64,000 bases of DNA. It comes from Pegoplata infirma (Eukaryota; Arthropoda; Insecta; Diptera; Anthomyiidae). The DNA lies in contig OY992537.1 of assembly GCA_963921195.1 (NCBI GenBank), positions 203,136,581 through 203,200,580 of the forward strand. Reading direction: 5' to 3'. This document shows positions 54,501 through 64,000 of the stretch, piece after piece; the first letter of the stretch is position 1, and the number at the start of each line of letters is the position of its first letter. The notes beneath the pieces were generated by a model. It was given only the letters and a program-made list of their open reading frames with translations, was not told where the DNA came from and ran no database searches. A program made the position numbers and the translations under genes.

Positions 54501-57500
54501 TTGCATTTCTGGAGAGGATTTGGCCCACTGTGAGCCACAGGAAAGACCTGCGTCAATAATATTTATAGGATACATTACTTCTGCACTCTAATCTAATTCT
54601 TCATTCACAGAATATGCATATTCTTTTTCAGGCTTTGATTATTTAATTTTTTGTGCCCTTGCATTTCTGGAGAGGATTTGGCCCACTGTGAGCCACAGGA
54701 AAGACCTGCGTCAATAAAATTTATAGAAATTATTACTTTTGTCCTCTGTTACAATTCTCTATTAACAGAAAATGTATATACTTTTTTAGGCTTTGGTTAT
54801 TAAATTTTTTGTGCCTTTACATTTCTGGAGAGGATTTGGCCCACTGTGAGCCACAGGAAAGACCTGCGTCAATAAAATTTATAGGATACATTACTTCTGC
54901 ACTCTACTCTAATTCTTCATTCACAGAATATGCATATTCTTTTTCAGGCTTTGGTTATTAAATTTTTTGTGCCCTTACATTTCTGGGGAGGATTTGGCCC
55001 AACGTGAACAAAAGGAACGACCTGCGTCAATAAAATTTATAGGAATTATTACTTTTATCCTCTGTTACAATTCTCCATTAACAGAATATGCATATTCTTT
55101 TTCAGGCTTTGGTTATTCAATTTTTTGTGCCCTTGCATTTCTGGAGAGGATTTGGCCCACTGTGAGCCACAGGAAAGACCTGCGTCAATAAAATTTATAG
55201 GATACATTACCTCTGCACTCTGCTCTAATTCTTCATTCACAGAATATGCATATTCTTTTTCAGGCTTTGATTATTTAATTTTTTGTGCCCTTGCATTTCT
55301 GGAGAGGATTTGGCCCACTGTGAGCCACAGGAACGACCTGCGTCAATAAAATTTATAGGAATTATTACTTTTATCCTCTGTTACAATTCTCCATTAACAG
55401 AATATGCATATTCTTTTTCAGGCTTTGGTTATTTAATTTTTTGTGCCCTTGCATTTCTGGAGAGGATTTGGCCCACTGTGAGCCACAGGAAAGACCTGCG
55501 TCAATAAAATTTATAGGAATTATTACTTTTGTCCTCTGTTACAATTCTCTATTAACAGAATATGTATATACTTTTTTGGCTTTGGTTATTAAATTTTTTG
55601 TGCCTTTACATTTCTGGAGAGGATTTGGCCCACTGTGAGCCACAGGAAAGACCTGCGTCAATAAAATTTATAGGATACATTACTTCTGCACTCTACTCTA
55701 ATTCTTCATTCACAGAATATGCATATTCCTTTTCAGGCTTTGGTTATTAAATTTTTTGTGCCCTTACTTTTCTGGGGAGGATTTGGCCCAATGTGAACAA
55801 AAGGAACGACCTGCGTCAATAAAATTTATAGGAATTATTACTTTTATCCTCTGTTACAATTCTCCATTAACAGAATATGCATATTCTTTTTCAGGCTTTG
55901 GTTATTAAATTTTTTGTGCCCTTGCATTTCTGGAGAGGATTTGGCCCACTGTGAGCCACAGGAAAGACCTGCGTCAATAAAATTTATATGATACATTACT
56001 TCTGCACTCTGCTCTAATTCTTCATTCACAGAATATGCATATTCTTTTTCAGGCTTTGATTATTTAATTTTTTGTGCCCTTGCATTTCTGGAGAGGATTT
56101 GGCCCACTGTGAGCCACAGGAACGACCTGCGTCAATAAAATTTATAGGAATTATTACTTTTATCCTCTGTTACAATTCTCTATTAACAGAATATGCATAT
56201 TCTTTTTCAGGCTTTGGTTATTTAATTTTTTGTGCCCTTGCATTTCTGGAGAGGATTTGGCCCACTGTGAGCCACAGGAAAGACCTGCGTCAATAAAATT
56301 TATAGGAATTATTACTTTTGTCCTCTGTTACAATTCTCTATTAACAGAATATGTATATACTTTTTTTGGCTTTGGTTATTAAATTTTTTGTGCCTTTACA
56401 TTTCTGGAGAGGATTTGGCCCACTGTGAGCCACAGGAAAGACCTGCGTCAATAAAATTTATAGGATACATTACTTCTGCACTCTAATCTAATTCTTCATT
56501 CACAGAATATGCATATTCTTTTTCAGGCTTTGATTATTTAATTTTTTGTGCCCTTGCATTTCTGGAGAGGATTTGGCCCACTGTGAGCCACAGGAAAGAC
56601 CTGCGTCAATAAAATTTATAGGAATTATTACTTTTGTCCTCTGTTACAATTCTCTATTAACAGAAAATGTATATACTTTTTTAGGCTTTGGTTATTAAAT
56701 TTTTTGTGCCTTTACATTTCTGGAGAGGATTTGGCCCACTGTGAGCCACAGGAAAGGCCTGCGTCAATAAAATTTATAGGATACATTACTTCTGCACTCT
56801 TCTCTAATTCTTCATTCACAGAATATGCATATTCTTTTTCAGGCATTGGTTATTAAAGTTTGTGTACTCTTACTTTTCTGGGGAGGATTTGGCCCCATGT
56901 GAACAAAAGGAACGACCTGCGTCAATAAAATTTATAGGAATTATTACTTTTATCCTCTGTTACAATTCTCCATTAACAGAATATGCATATTCTTTTTCAG
57001 GCTTTGGTTATTTAATTTTTTGTGCCTTTGCATTTCTGGAGAGGATTTGGCCCACTGTGAGCCACAGGAAAGACCTGCGTCAATAAAATTTGTAGAAATT
57101 ATTACTTTTATCCTCTGTTACAATTCTCCATTAACAGAATATGCATATTCTTTTTCAGGCTTTGGTTATTAAATTTTTTGTGCCTTTACATTTCTGGGGA
57201 GGATTTGGCCCACTGTGAGCCACAGGAAAGACCTGCGTCAATAAAATTTATACGAAACATTACTTCTGCCCTCTACTATAATTCTTCATTCACAGAATAT
57301 GCATATTCTTTTTCAGGCTTTGATTATTTAATTTTTTGTGCCCTTGCATTTCTGGAGAGGATTTGTCCCACTGTGAGGCACAGGAAAGACCTGCGTCAAT
57401 AAAATTTAAAGGAAACATTACTTCGGCACTCTACTACAATTCTTCATTCGCAGAATATGTATATTCTTTTTTAGGCTTTGGTTATTTTTTTTATGCCCTT

Positions 57501-58015
57501 GCATTTCTGGAGAGGATTTGGCCCACTGTGAGCAAACGGAAAGACCTGCGTCAATCAAATTTATAGGAATTATTAATTCTGCCCTCTAATATAATTCTTC
57601 ATTCACAGAATATGTATATTCTTTTTCAGGCTTTGGTTATTAAATTTTTTGTGCCCTAACATTTCTAGAGAGGATTTGGCCCAATGTGAACAAAAGGAAA
57701 GACCTGCGTCAATAAAATTTATAGGAATTATTACTTTTGTCCTCTGTTACAATTCTCCATTAACAGAAAATGTATATACTTTTTTAGGCTTTGGTTATTA
57801 AATTTTTTGTGCCTTTACATTTCTGGAGAGGATTTGGCCCACTGTGAGCCACAGGAAAGACCTGCGTCAATAAAATTTATGAGAATCATTACTTTTGCCC
57901 TGTACTACAATATTTCATTCACAGAATATGTATATTCTTTTTCAGGTTTCGGTTATTTAAGTTTTTGTGCCCTTACATTTCTTGAGAGGATTTGGCCCCG
58001 TGTCAATTAACTTAA
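51517..58015 (+). repeat. 158-bp tandem array, right arm (~41 units)
   Basis: Reverse-complement of the left-arm units. The outermost ~1.5 kb mirrors the left arm unit by unit (unit at 57336 with 48608, unit at 56862 with 49082), after which the register slips by whole units. It contains a recent 10-unit duplication (52925-54540 with 54505-56120). Confidence 0.85.
52925..56120 (+). repeat. Tandem duplication of a 10-unit (1,579-bp) block
   Basis: Every feature in the first block recurs exactly 1,579 bp later, including rare markers: AATAATATTTATAGG (52978 and 54557), GCATATTCCTTTTCAGG (54142 and 55720) and AATTTATATGATACATT (54405 and 55983). The preserved markers imply near-identity and recent unequal exchange. 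Confidence 0.85.
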
Positions 58016-58452
58016 TAGGATTTTTTACTTTGCCTTCTACTACAATTCCCCTTTCACAGAACATTTAAAACAATTTTTACGATTTTTCTTCACACTTTTA
58101 CCTGAAATCGAATTTAAATATTAAATATATCACCAAGTTGTTCCGTCATATCGAATTTAACTTTTACGTTAAATCGAATTTATCTTCATGTTGTTACGTC
58201 ATTTCGAATTTAACTCTTACGTAAAATCGAATTTATCTTCATGGACTTTTATTTTTTACCCTTTTTTTTGATACTGTTACAGATTTTTGAAAGATATTGA
58301 TAATATTTTTAATTTTAAGTCTGCATTTTGTTTAATAAAAAAATTATAACGTAAACAAAATTTATGTTTTTTAGAGATGATATTTAAAAATGCTAGAGTT
58401 GACAAATTCGATTTTTCTATCGAGATTTCTTTCTCGTGTGAACGCACCTTTA

Positions 58453-58974
58453 TTGATTTGGAATCTACTTATCACGTGACTTAAATATAAAAAAAAATTC
58501 TCCACTACAAAACTGTATGAAGATTTTATGAAATCAAACGATTCTCTGAACGTGATCACAGTCCCAATTGTTGAGAAAGATTATTCTAGCTCAAGGTCAT
58601 ATTTCTTTTACTTTAGTGCTTTAGTGGCAAAAGATAAAGTATTACATTCGTATGTAAGTTTTTTTTTTACCTATCAAGGTATGTTTGAATTAAATGGAGA
58701 TGGTTTGGTCGGCCATTTTGTTTGAAATTTAGAGCTGTATTATGTTGTGTATTTAGTACAAAAATTCTCATTATGTCTACTTACATACAAATACAGGATT
58801 TTAAGTTTTTCCAATGTTTAGGGCCTGGTAGCGACCCCTAAATCTTGATGAAAAATTCCGAAAAAAATTACGTGTTATTTTCTCACGGTATGTACTTAAT
58901 ATATATTCCGGGTGGCCCGTACAAAAATCAAACTTTTGTTTTTATGAACCACCCTAATGTGTGTATTATTTAAG
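58453..58974. other. Non-coding; partial family Q repeat
   Basis: 58575-58640 (GATTATTCTAGCTCAAGGTC) is a partial family Q copy. The rest is unassigned. Confidence 0.45.
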
Positions 58975-59602
58975 TGTAAAAAATGTTTTTTTTACATTTT
59001 GTATAAAAGATTCGGATTTTTGTACATTTGTTAAACAAATGGAAAAATTTTATGTGAAGACTAGGTAAAAAGTAGTTTTGGTAAAGAAATACTGGAAAAA
59101 AAGGAAATTTAATAGAACAAATTTATGATAAAAAACATTTGATGAAACCAAAGTTTTTGTTGAAAAAAATTTTTGATGAAAGAGGATTTTAATGAAGAAA
59201 AAATTTTTTGATGAAAACATAAATTTTTATGAAATTTTGTTTTTTAAAGAAAAAAAATTTTTGATGAAAAAAAATTTTAATGAAAAAAAATTATAAAAAA
59301 AAAAATTTTAATAAAAAAAAAAATTATGAAAAAAAAATTTTTGATCAAAAAAAAAAAAAAAATTATGAAAAAAAATGTATGAAAAAAAAAATTTTATAAA
59401 AAAACAATTTGATAAAAAAAAAAAAATTTTGTTGAAAAATAATTATTTTACTTTTTATTCACCAGCTGTTGAAAAACGGTTTTATTCACCAGCAGGTGAA
59501 TTATTATCCAAGTTATAAATCGAGGTTACAAACCTTTTTGGTTTTAAGAAAATGAAAACAGTAATTCTTATTTTCTTTTAACATGATAATGTTTTAAGAT
59601 GG
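58975..59602 (+). repeat. Family G repeat, copy 3 (+)
   Basis: DINE-like tail remnant (TATAAAAGATTCGG), AAACAAATGGAAAAATTTTA, degenerate GATGAAAAAAAATTTT array (59160-59440), ATTCACCAGCAGGTGAATTA, GGTTTTAAGAAAATGAAAAC. Forms an inverted pair with 59970-60860. Confidence 0.55.
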
Positions 59603-59969
59603 CCCTAGTAAAAATATTATGCTAATTTTACTAAATAGATCTAATTTGATCCGTAAAATGGTTGTATCAAATAATATCTAATTGTATTACTTTAGATCAA
59701 AAAATATAAAAATTGATACAATTTGATCCTGAATTTGGTCAAATCTAATTAGATCAAATTGATCTTATAATATCTATTTTAATATAATTTGATGAGCAAA
59801 ACCAAAATACGAATCTAATCATATATGGAGCAATATCTAACCATATAAAGTGGATCAACCGTATCAAAATGATAGATAAAATTTTATATAAATTTATACG
59901 GAAGCATATTAACTCATATAAGATTGTATCAAATTATATATGATTAGACCAGAAAATTTTTACTCGGGG
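59603..59969. mobile_element. TIR element rich in TTTGATCAAAT-type motifs
   Basis: Ends CCCTAGTAAAAATATT and (inverted) CCCGAGTAAAAATTTT. The interior repeats AATTTGATC / GATCAAATT and ATATGATTAGA many times. It interrupts family G between GTTTTAAGATGG and GTGTCTAATTTC; the overlap with the unoccupied version at 34635-34650 allows at most a 1-2 bp duplication. Confidence 0.5.
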
Positions 59970-61290
59970 TGTCTAATTTCAAAAAAGTTGCAGGACGCCA
60001 CCTCAGGTTGACTATATAAGCTAACAATTAACGAAAAAGAAAACAAGAATTACTATTTTCATTTCTTAAAACCAAAAATTTTAATAACTGGGGTTTGTAA
60101 CTTGGATAATAATTCACCTCGTGGTGAATAAACCCGTTTTTCACCAAAATTTTTTGTTTTTTCAATTTTTTTTTTTTTTTTTTCATATTATTTTTTGTTT
60201 CATCAATTTTTTTTGCATCAAAAATTGTTTTTTTTCATAAAATTTTTTTTATTTCATCAATTTTTTTTTTCATAAATTTTTTTTTTTCATCATTTTTTTT
60301 TATGAATTTTTTTTGTCATAATTTTATTCATCAAGTTTTTTTTTCATCAATTTTTTTTTCATTATTTTTTTTTTTTTTTCATCAAAAATTTTTTTTCATC
60401 AAAATTTTTTTTCATCAATTTTTTTTCATTAACTTTTTTTCATACAATTTTTTTTCATCAAAATTTTTTTTTCATAAATTTTTTTATCATATTTTTTTTT
60501 CATCAATTTTTTTTGCAACAAATTTTTTTATCAAATTTTTTATTATCAATTTTTTTCTTACCAAAAATTTTTTGTTTTATTTCATTTTTTTTTCATCAAT
60601 TTTTTTACATCAAAAAATTTTTCCATTCATCAAAAACTTTTTTTTATCAAAATTTTTTTTTCACTAAAAATTTTGGGTTCCTTAAATTTTTTTTCGTAAA
60701 AAAAATCCTTTTTTTTACCAAAACAACTTTATCACCAAGTCTAAGCTTTTAGCATAAAAATGTTCCATTTGTTTATCAAATGTACATACATAAAACAAGT
60801 GAGAGTGTTATATTCTTTGGTACCGAATCTTTTATACTCTCCAAAATGTAAAAACACGTTTTTGCACTCGCATATGAAATGTGCAGCTCTTTTGGGTTTT
60901 TAATGGGGTCTCGACTGATATTTCAATTTGTTTTGAATGAAATAGCAAAGTAATATAATATTGTGCTCGATTCTCGAACACGATTTCACCATTCCCCTAA
61001 TTTTTAAAAATTTAATATTCTTTCGAATTTTAAGATTTTAAAATATTTTTCTTGTAACAATTAAAGATCTAGTTAATATCTTTAATAAGTACAAGAACAA
61101 ATTTAAAAATTTTTAAATTCAAAAGAATATAAAATTTTTAAACATTAGGTGAATGGTGAAATCTTATTCCAGAATCGAGCACATTATTTTTTCTAAAAAA
61201 CTTTGCTTTGGCAAGTACACCCAAATCTTCCGCAAAACATTATCATGATTTAATGTTTTGGGCAAGAGTACAAAATTCGCAGGCATTTTT
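59970..61290 (-). repeat. Family G repeat, copy 4 (-), interrupted at 60962-61183
   Basis: GTGTCTAATTTC, GTTGCAGGACGCCACCTCAG, a long TTTTTTCATCAAAATT array (60150-60690), GTTCCATTTGTTTATCAAATG, AAGTGAGAGTGTTATATTC with a DINE-like GGTACCGAATCTTTTATACT, and, after the insertion, GGCAAGTACACCCAAATC and TTCGCAGGCATTTTTCT. Opposite to 33799-34658. The 121-codon F-rich frame at 60302-60667 is a by-product of the T array. Confidence 0.55.
60962..61183. mobile_element. 222-bp MITE with ~90-bp arms
   Basis: TGTGCTCGATTCTCGAACAC at the left is mirrored by AGAATCGAGCACA at the right; TTTCACCATTCCCCTAAT is mirrored by ATTAGGTGAATGGTGAAA. Almost the entire element is arm. Inserted in a family G copy; a short AT-type duplication is possible. 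Confidence 0.6.
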
Positions 61291-61570
61291 CTAAATAATC
61301 TTGACAATGGAATTTGACAAATTGAAACTCGACATGAGTCTCGCAAAAAAATACCAACACAAAGAAATTTAAAACAGCAAAAAAAAAATTTCTTGAAAAT
61401 TATTCTATGAGAATATCATAGCTAGAATAAACCTGCTCAAAATTTAAGCTTTAAGTTTATATTTTTAAAGCTTATAGTGCATATTTTATGATGTTTAGTG
61501 AATATTTTAGGCGCTTTGAATATAGTTTTTTAGTGCATGAAGTTCCTGTCGCTGGTTTTAAGCAAAACCG
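61291..61570. other. Family Q repeat (-) and shared flank
   Basis: 61300-61440 is an inverted family Q copy (GACAATGGAATTTGACAAAT, AGAATATCATAGCTAGAATA). 61520-61550 shares TTTTTTAGTGCATGA with about 23577. Confidence 0.45.
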
Positions 61571-62288
61571 CCCAGCAAAATTTTCGGTTGCAAAGAACCG
61601 ATTGTGGAACAACTTATACTTCCCTAGAACCTGTTCTAATTCTTGTGCAACACCGATTCTTTTTACAAAGGAATTGTCCCAAAAGCAACAGGTGTTTGTA
61701 ATCAAAATTAGAACATATTTTTGTTCCTCAGAATCGGTTCTAGAAGTGAAATTTGGTACAGAAATAAGAATTAAAGAAATATATTGAATTGCATTAATTT
61801 ATTTAACAAAGATAAAGACAATCATATATAAATAAAATATTTACATTTTTTTAATACACATTTATCCTTTTTCGCCTCCAAAATTGCATTTTGGGCCTTG
61901 GAATAATGACATACCAGAACATGGATTTTCTGCAAACAAAAATAAAAAACATATTAGTATTTGACCCGACCCAGACCATAAAAATTTAATTTACTCACCC
62001 TTGTTTCAACAATTTTCACGATCATATCCTGCTATTTTAGGAGAATTTCATGTTTTGTCTTGGTTAACAAAAATAAATTGATATTTATTTTTTAATTTTT
62101 TTTGACACATAATTTTTTTTTAATTCCTGAGAACCAAAATGTTATGAAACTTTGATTGCAGAGAACAAGCTTCACAACAATTTTCACTTAACTTGTTCTG
62201 AATAATTAAAGTGTAATTGTGTATGGTTACCGAAGAACCTGTTCTAGAACAAGTGTTGTCAGAATCGGTTCTGAAAAATTTTCCTGGG
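61571..62288. mobile_element. 'CCCAGCAAAA' MITE with 2-bp TSD CG
   Basis: Ends CCCAGCAAAATTTTCGG and GAAAAATTTTCCTGGG, flanked by CG at 61569-61570 and 62289-62290. Subterminal GAACCGATT/AATCGGTTC, GAACCTGTTCTA and AGAACA motifs occur in both orientations. Same terminus family as 14915-15785. Confidence 0.6.
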
Positions 62289-62857
62289 CGAGAATTTCGG
62301 TAATGATTTTTCGGGAAATCACATTTTATAAAACCAGTTAAACATTTTTTGAAATACATGAGTAAGCAACAAAAATATATAACAAAGGTTCTGTCACTCA
62401 AAAAATTCTTTTATTTTTTTCGTTAAAAAAATTTATATTATTAGGACAGTGTTTTTATTTGAATTTAAAATGTTTCTTTAGCATGTGGAGGGTATTCATG
62501 ATTTCGGCGGAGTCGAATATTTTTTTTTTCTTTTTTTTATTTAAATTCAAACAACTTGTAAAAACTTTTGCATGCCCAATCTCTTAGAGTAAAAATATTT
62601 ATTTATTCAAGAAACAACAAACACCAACCAGGCGTCAAATATCGAATGCCAAAAAAATAAAAATATAAAATAACAACATGAAAATTAAAATCGTGTTACC
62701 ATAGACACTCTAAAGACATGAACATAAAATAAAAATTTTTTTGTAAGGGGAAACCAAACACGAAAATAAAAAAAAAAACAATAAACAGCAGGAAGTTATG
62801 ATTAAACCGAAAGTGTAAATACATAACAGATTTATTTGGCTTTGATTTACATACACC
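62289..62857. other. Non-coding; DINE tail remnant
   Basis: 62480-62525 (CATGTGGAGGGTATTCATGA, TTCGGCGGAGTCGAAT) is a DINE tail without its body. Nothing else recognised. Confidence 0.45.
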
Positions 62858-63417
62858 ATATGAGGCATTCCACACCAAATGTCCAGCGAAAAAAAACACG
62901 TGTACCGTAAACTTCTGAATAGGTTGTATGGATAGCCCTATATGGAACTTAGAAAATAGCGTTTTTGGTTTTTCAATTTTTCAAAAACTGGGCTTAGAAG
63001 TCGTGGTCAAATATTGGAAAAATGGTCAAATTTGTGGCGAGTTGCCTTGATTAAATATTTATCACATTAAAACGGAATGCACCACAATCTCAAAAATTTA
63101 CATTCTGATATAGTTTTGTATGGGCTATCAATTAATTTTTTTTTTTTTTGGGAAATTTTCAGAACCCATTCTGAAATTTTCCATTTTTTAAAAATGTCAA
63201 TTTATTAAAAAACATGCAACTTTTTTTTTTCTTTTTTAAATTTTTTTTTTAAAGTTTAGATGTTTGTCCATCCACACGAAAAAATTCAGAAACACATTCT
63301 TCCTTTCTTTTCGAGAAAATTAGAAAAACCAAAAACGCAATTTTCTTAGTTCCATATAGGGCTATCCAAACAACCTATTCAGAAATTAGCGGGACATTTG
63401 GTGTGGAATGCCTCATA
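62858..63417 (+). repeat. Family U repeat, copy 2, with inverted end
   Basis: 62858-63280 is a direct copy of 35697-36120 (TGAGGCATTCCACACCAAAT, GGTTGTATGGATAGCCCTAT). 63325-63417 is an inverted partial copy of its first 110 bp (CCATATAGGGCTATCC, TTTGGTGTGGAATGCCTCA), so the element folds back on itself. Confidence 0.6.
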
Positions 63418-64000
63418 TTTGCCATATTGTATTATGGAGGGACTACACAAGCAAAAAAATAAGAATTACATTTTTTTTGAAGAGTTATATAGTACAGTCG
63501 AACGCAGATAATTGAAAAATAAACTCATATTTACCGATTATATGAAAACTTATTAAAAAATTTTCAAAACATTTATTTTAAGTTGGTTTATTCTAGCTCG
63601 AGGTCATTTTTATTTTACTTATTAAAACAGTGATATTCTCATAGATTATTTTCAAGAAAATAACTTTTCTGTTTTAAATTTATTTATGTTGATAATTTTT
63701 GCAAGATTTTGCTGTCACGTGTTTCGAAATTTGTTAGATTCCATTGTTAAGACTAAATATTTAGCAAATGTAAAAACCCTATACTACAAGTAGCATAAGG
63801 AATTTAAATGACAAATCGCTAATGTTTAAACAAAAATATTAATATAATTTCAACTTTACACTCATTGAGTGTAAGAAGAAGAAAATTTTGCATTCTCTCT
63901 GTTTGATCACAATTGCCAAACAACTAACAAACAATTATCAAAACAGATTTACTTACGATTACCCATTGGATAATACTATGTGCTAGTTGTTGCTACAATG
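63418..64000. other. Non-coding; family Q repeat copy
   Basis: 63583-63770 carries TTATTCTAGCTCGAGGTCAT, CACGTGTTTCGAAATTTGTT and ATTCCATTGTTAAGAC, matching 29535-29735. The remaining sequence to the window end is unassigned. Confidence 0.45.

Larger units (their letters stand above)
47572..58450. mobile_element. 10.9-kb foldback element built of 158-bp repeats, TA TSD
   Basis: Ends AAGGCGCGTTTACACGGG and (inverted) AAGGTGCGTTCACACGAG, flanked by TA (47570-47571, 58451-58452). Next inward on both sides are matching arms with AGATAAATTCGATTTTACGT / AACTTGGTGATATATTTAA (47690-47930 and 58015-58245), then 158-bp arrays that converge at 51516/51517. Architecture recalls Foldback-type elements (inverted arms of tandem repeats). 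The right arm is about 2.9 kb longer. No transposase. The many ~74-codon frames recur only because the repeat does. Confidence 0.75.

Noticed and set aside
47934..58010. Dozens of ~61-76 codon frames on both strands with near-identical peptides
   Set aside because: They recur every 158 bp because the DNA repeat does, are shifted in frame between units and each ends in a stop. There is no continuous reading frame across units.
47925..58015. CRISPR-like regularity of the 158-bp array
   Set aside because: The entire unit repeats, with no short repeat/unique spacer organisation, and the setting is eukaryotic.
60302..60667. 121-codon phenylalanine-rich frame
   Set aside because: Product of a TTTTTTCATCAAAA low-complexity array in a dispersed repeat; no signal or domain structure.

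Overview
The window looks like a transposon-dominated, gene-free stretch of a eukaryotic genome, most likely a brachyceran (perhaps calyptrate) fly. Reasons: very AT-rich DNA; at least six elements with the dipteran mini-me/DINE-1 layout (TATACCC head, TA-rich run, GTCY proto-microsatellite, 'GCCGAAT...ACTTGTTT' tail); and a Ty1/copia element whose primer-binding site matches the internal part of initiator Met-tRNA, as in Drosophila copia. The fly assignment is inference. I see no host protein-coding exon, rRNA, tRNA or prokaryote-style gene. The only convincing protein gene is the copia polyprotein.

Layout. 1-5.2 kb: a small Harbinger-type MITE, a foldback, and two opposed copies of a TACGAAA-rich TA-flanked element, each carrying a DINE fragment. 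5.9-9.8 kb: a ~0.43 kb-period tandem repeat into which a ribozyme-bearing element (14 bp TSD) and a Transib-like element (5 bp TSD) have inserted; neighbouring repeat copies preserve both empty sites. 10-18 kb: nested hAT-like, 'CACTCA' and 'CCCWGCAAA' elements, two DINEs and a GC-rich head-to-head MITE pair. 18.6-23.5 kb: a DINE split by a 4.3 kb TG...CA element that contains a 26-bp minisatellite. 26.6-28.4 kb: an almost perfect 496-bp tandem array with ribozyme motifs. 30-36 kb: foldbacks and an interrupted foldback. 36.4-44.6 kb: a four-level nest, DINE(-) containing DINE(+) and a hAT-like element, the latter containing an intact copia with two identical LTRs. 47.6-58.5 kb: a 10.9 kb TA-flanked foldback whose arms consist of about 64 copies of a 158-bp repeat. 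58.5-64 kb: further dispersed repeats.

The most interesting observation is that two unrelated repeat families carry what reads as a type-I hammerhead ribozyme (CTGANGA core, GAAA, two-part stem I, minimal self-complementary stem III). One of them sits in head-to-tail 496-bp units flanked by 13-14 bp target-site duplications and shows twin-priming-like inversions. Together these are the hallmarks of an animal retrozyme / Penelope-type non-autonomous retroelement. The second is the giant 158-bp foldback, a plausible hairpin-RNA locus. All repeat relationships were found by eye; boundaries without an explicit TSD are approximate.
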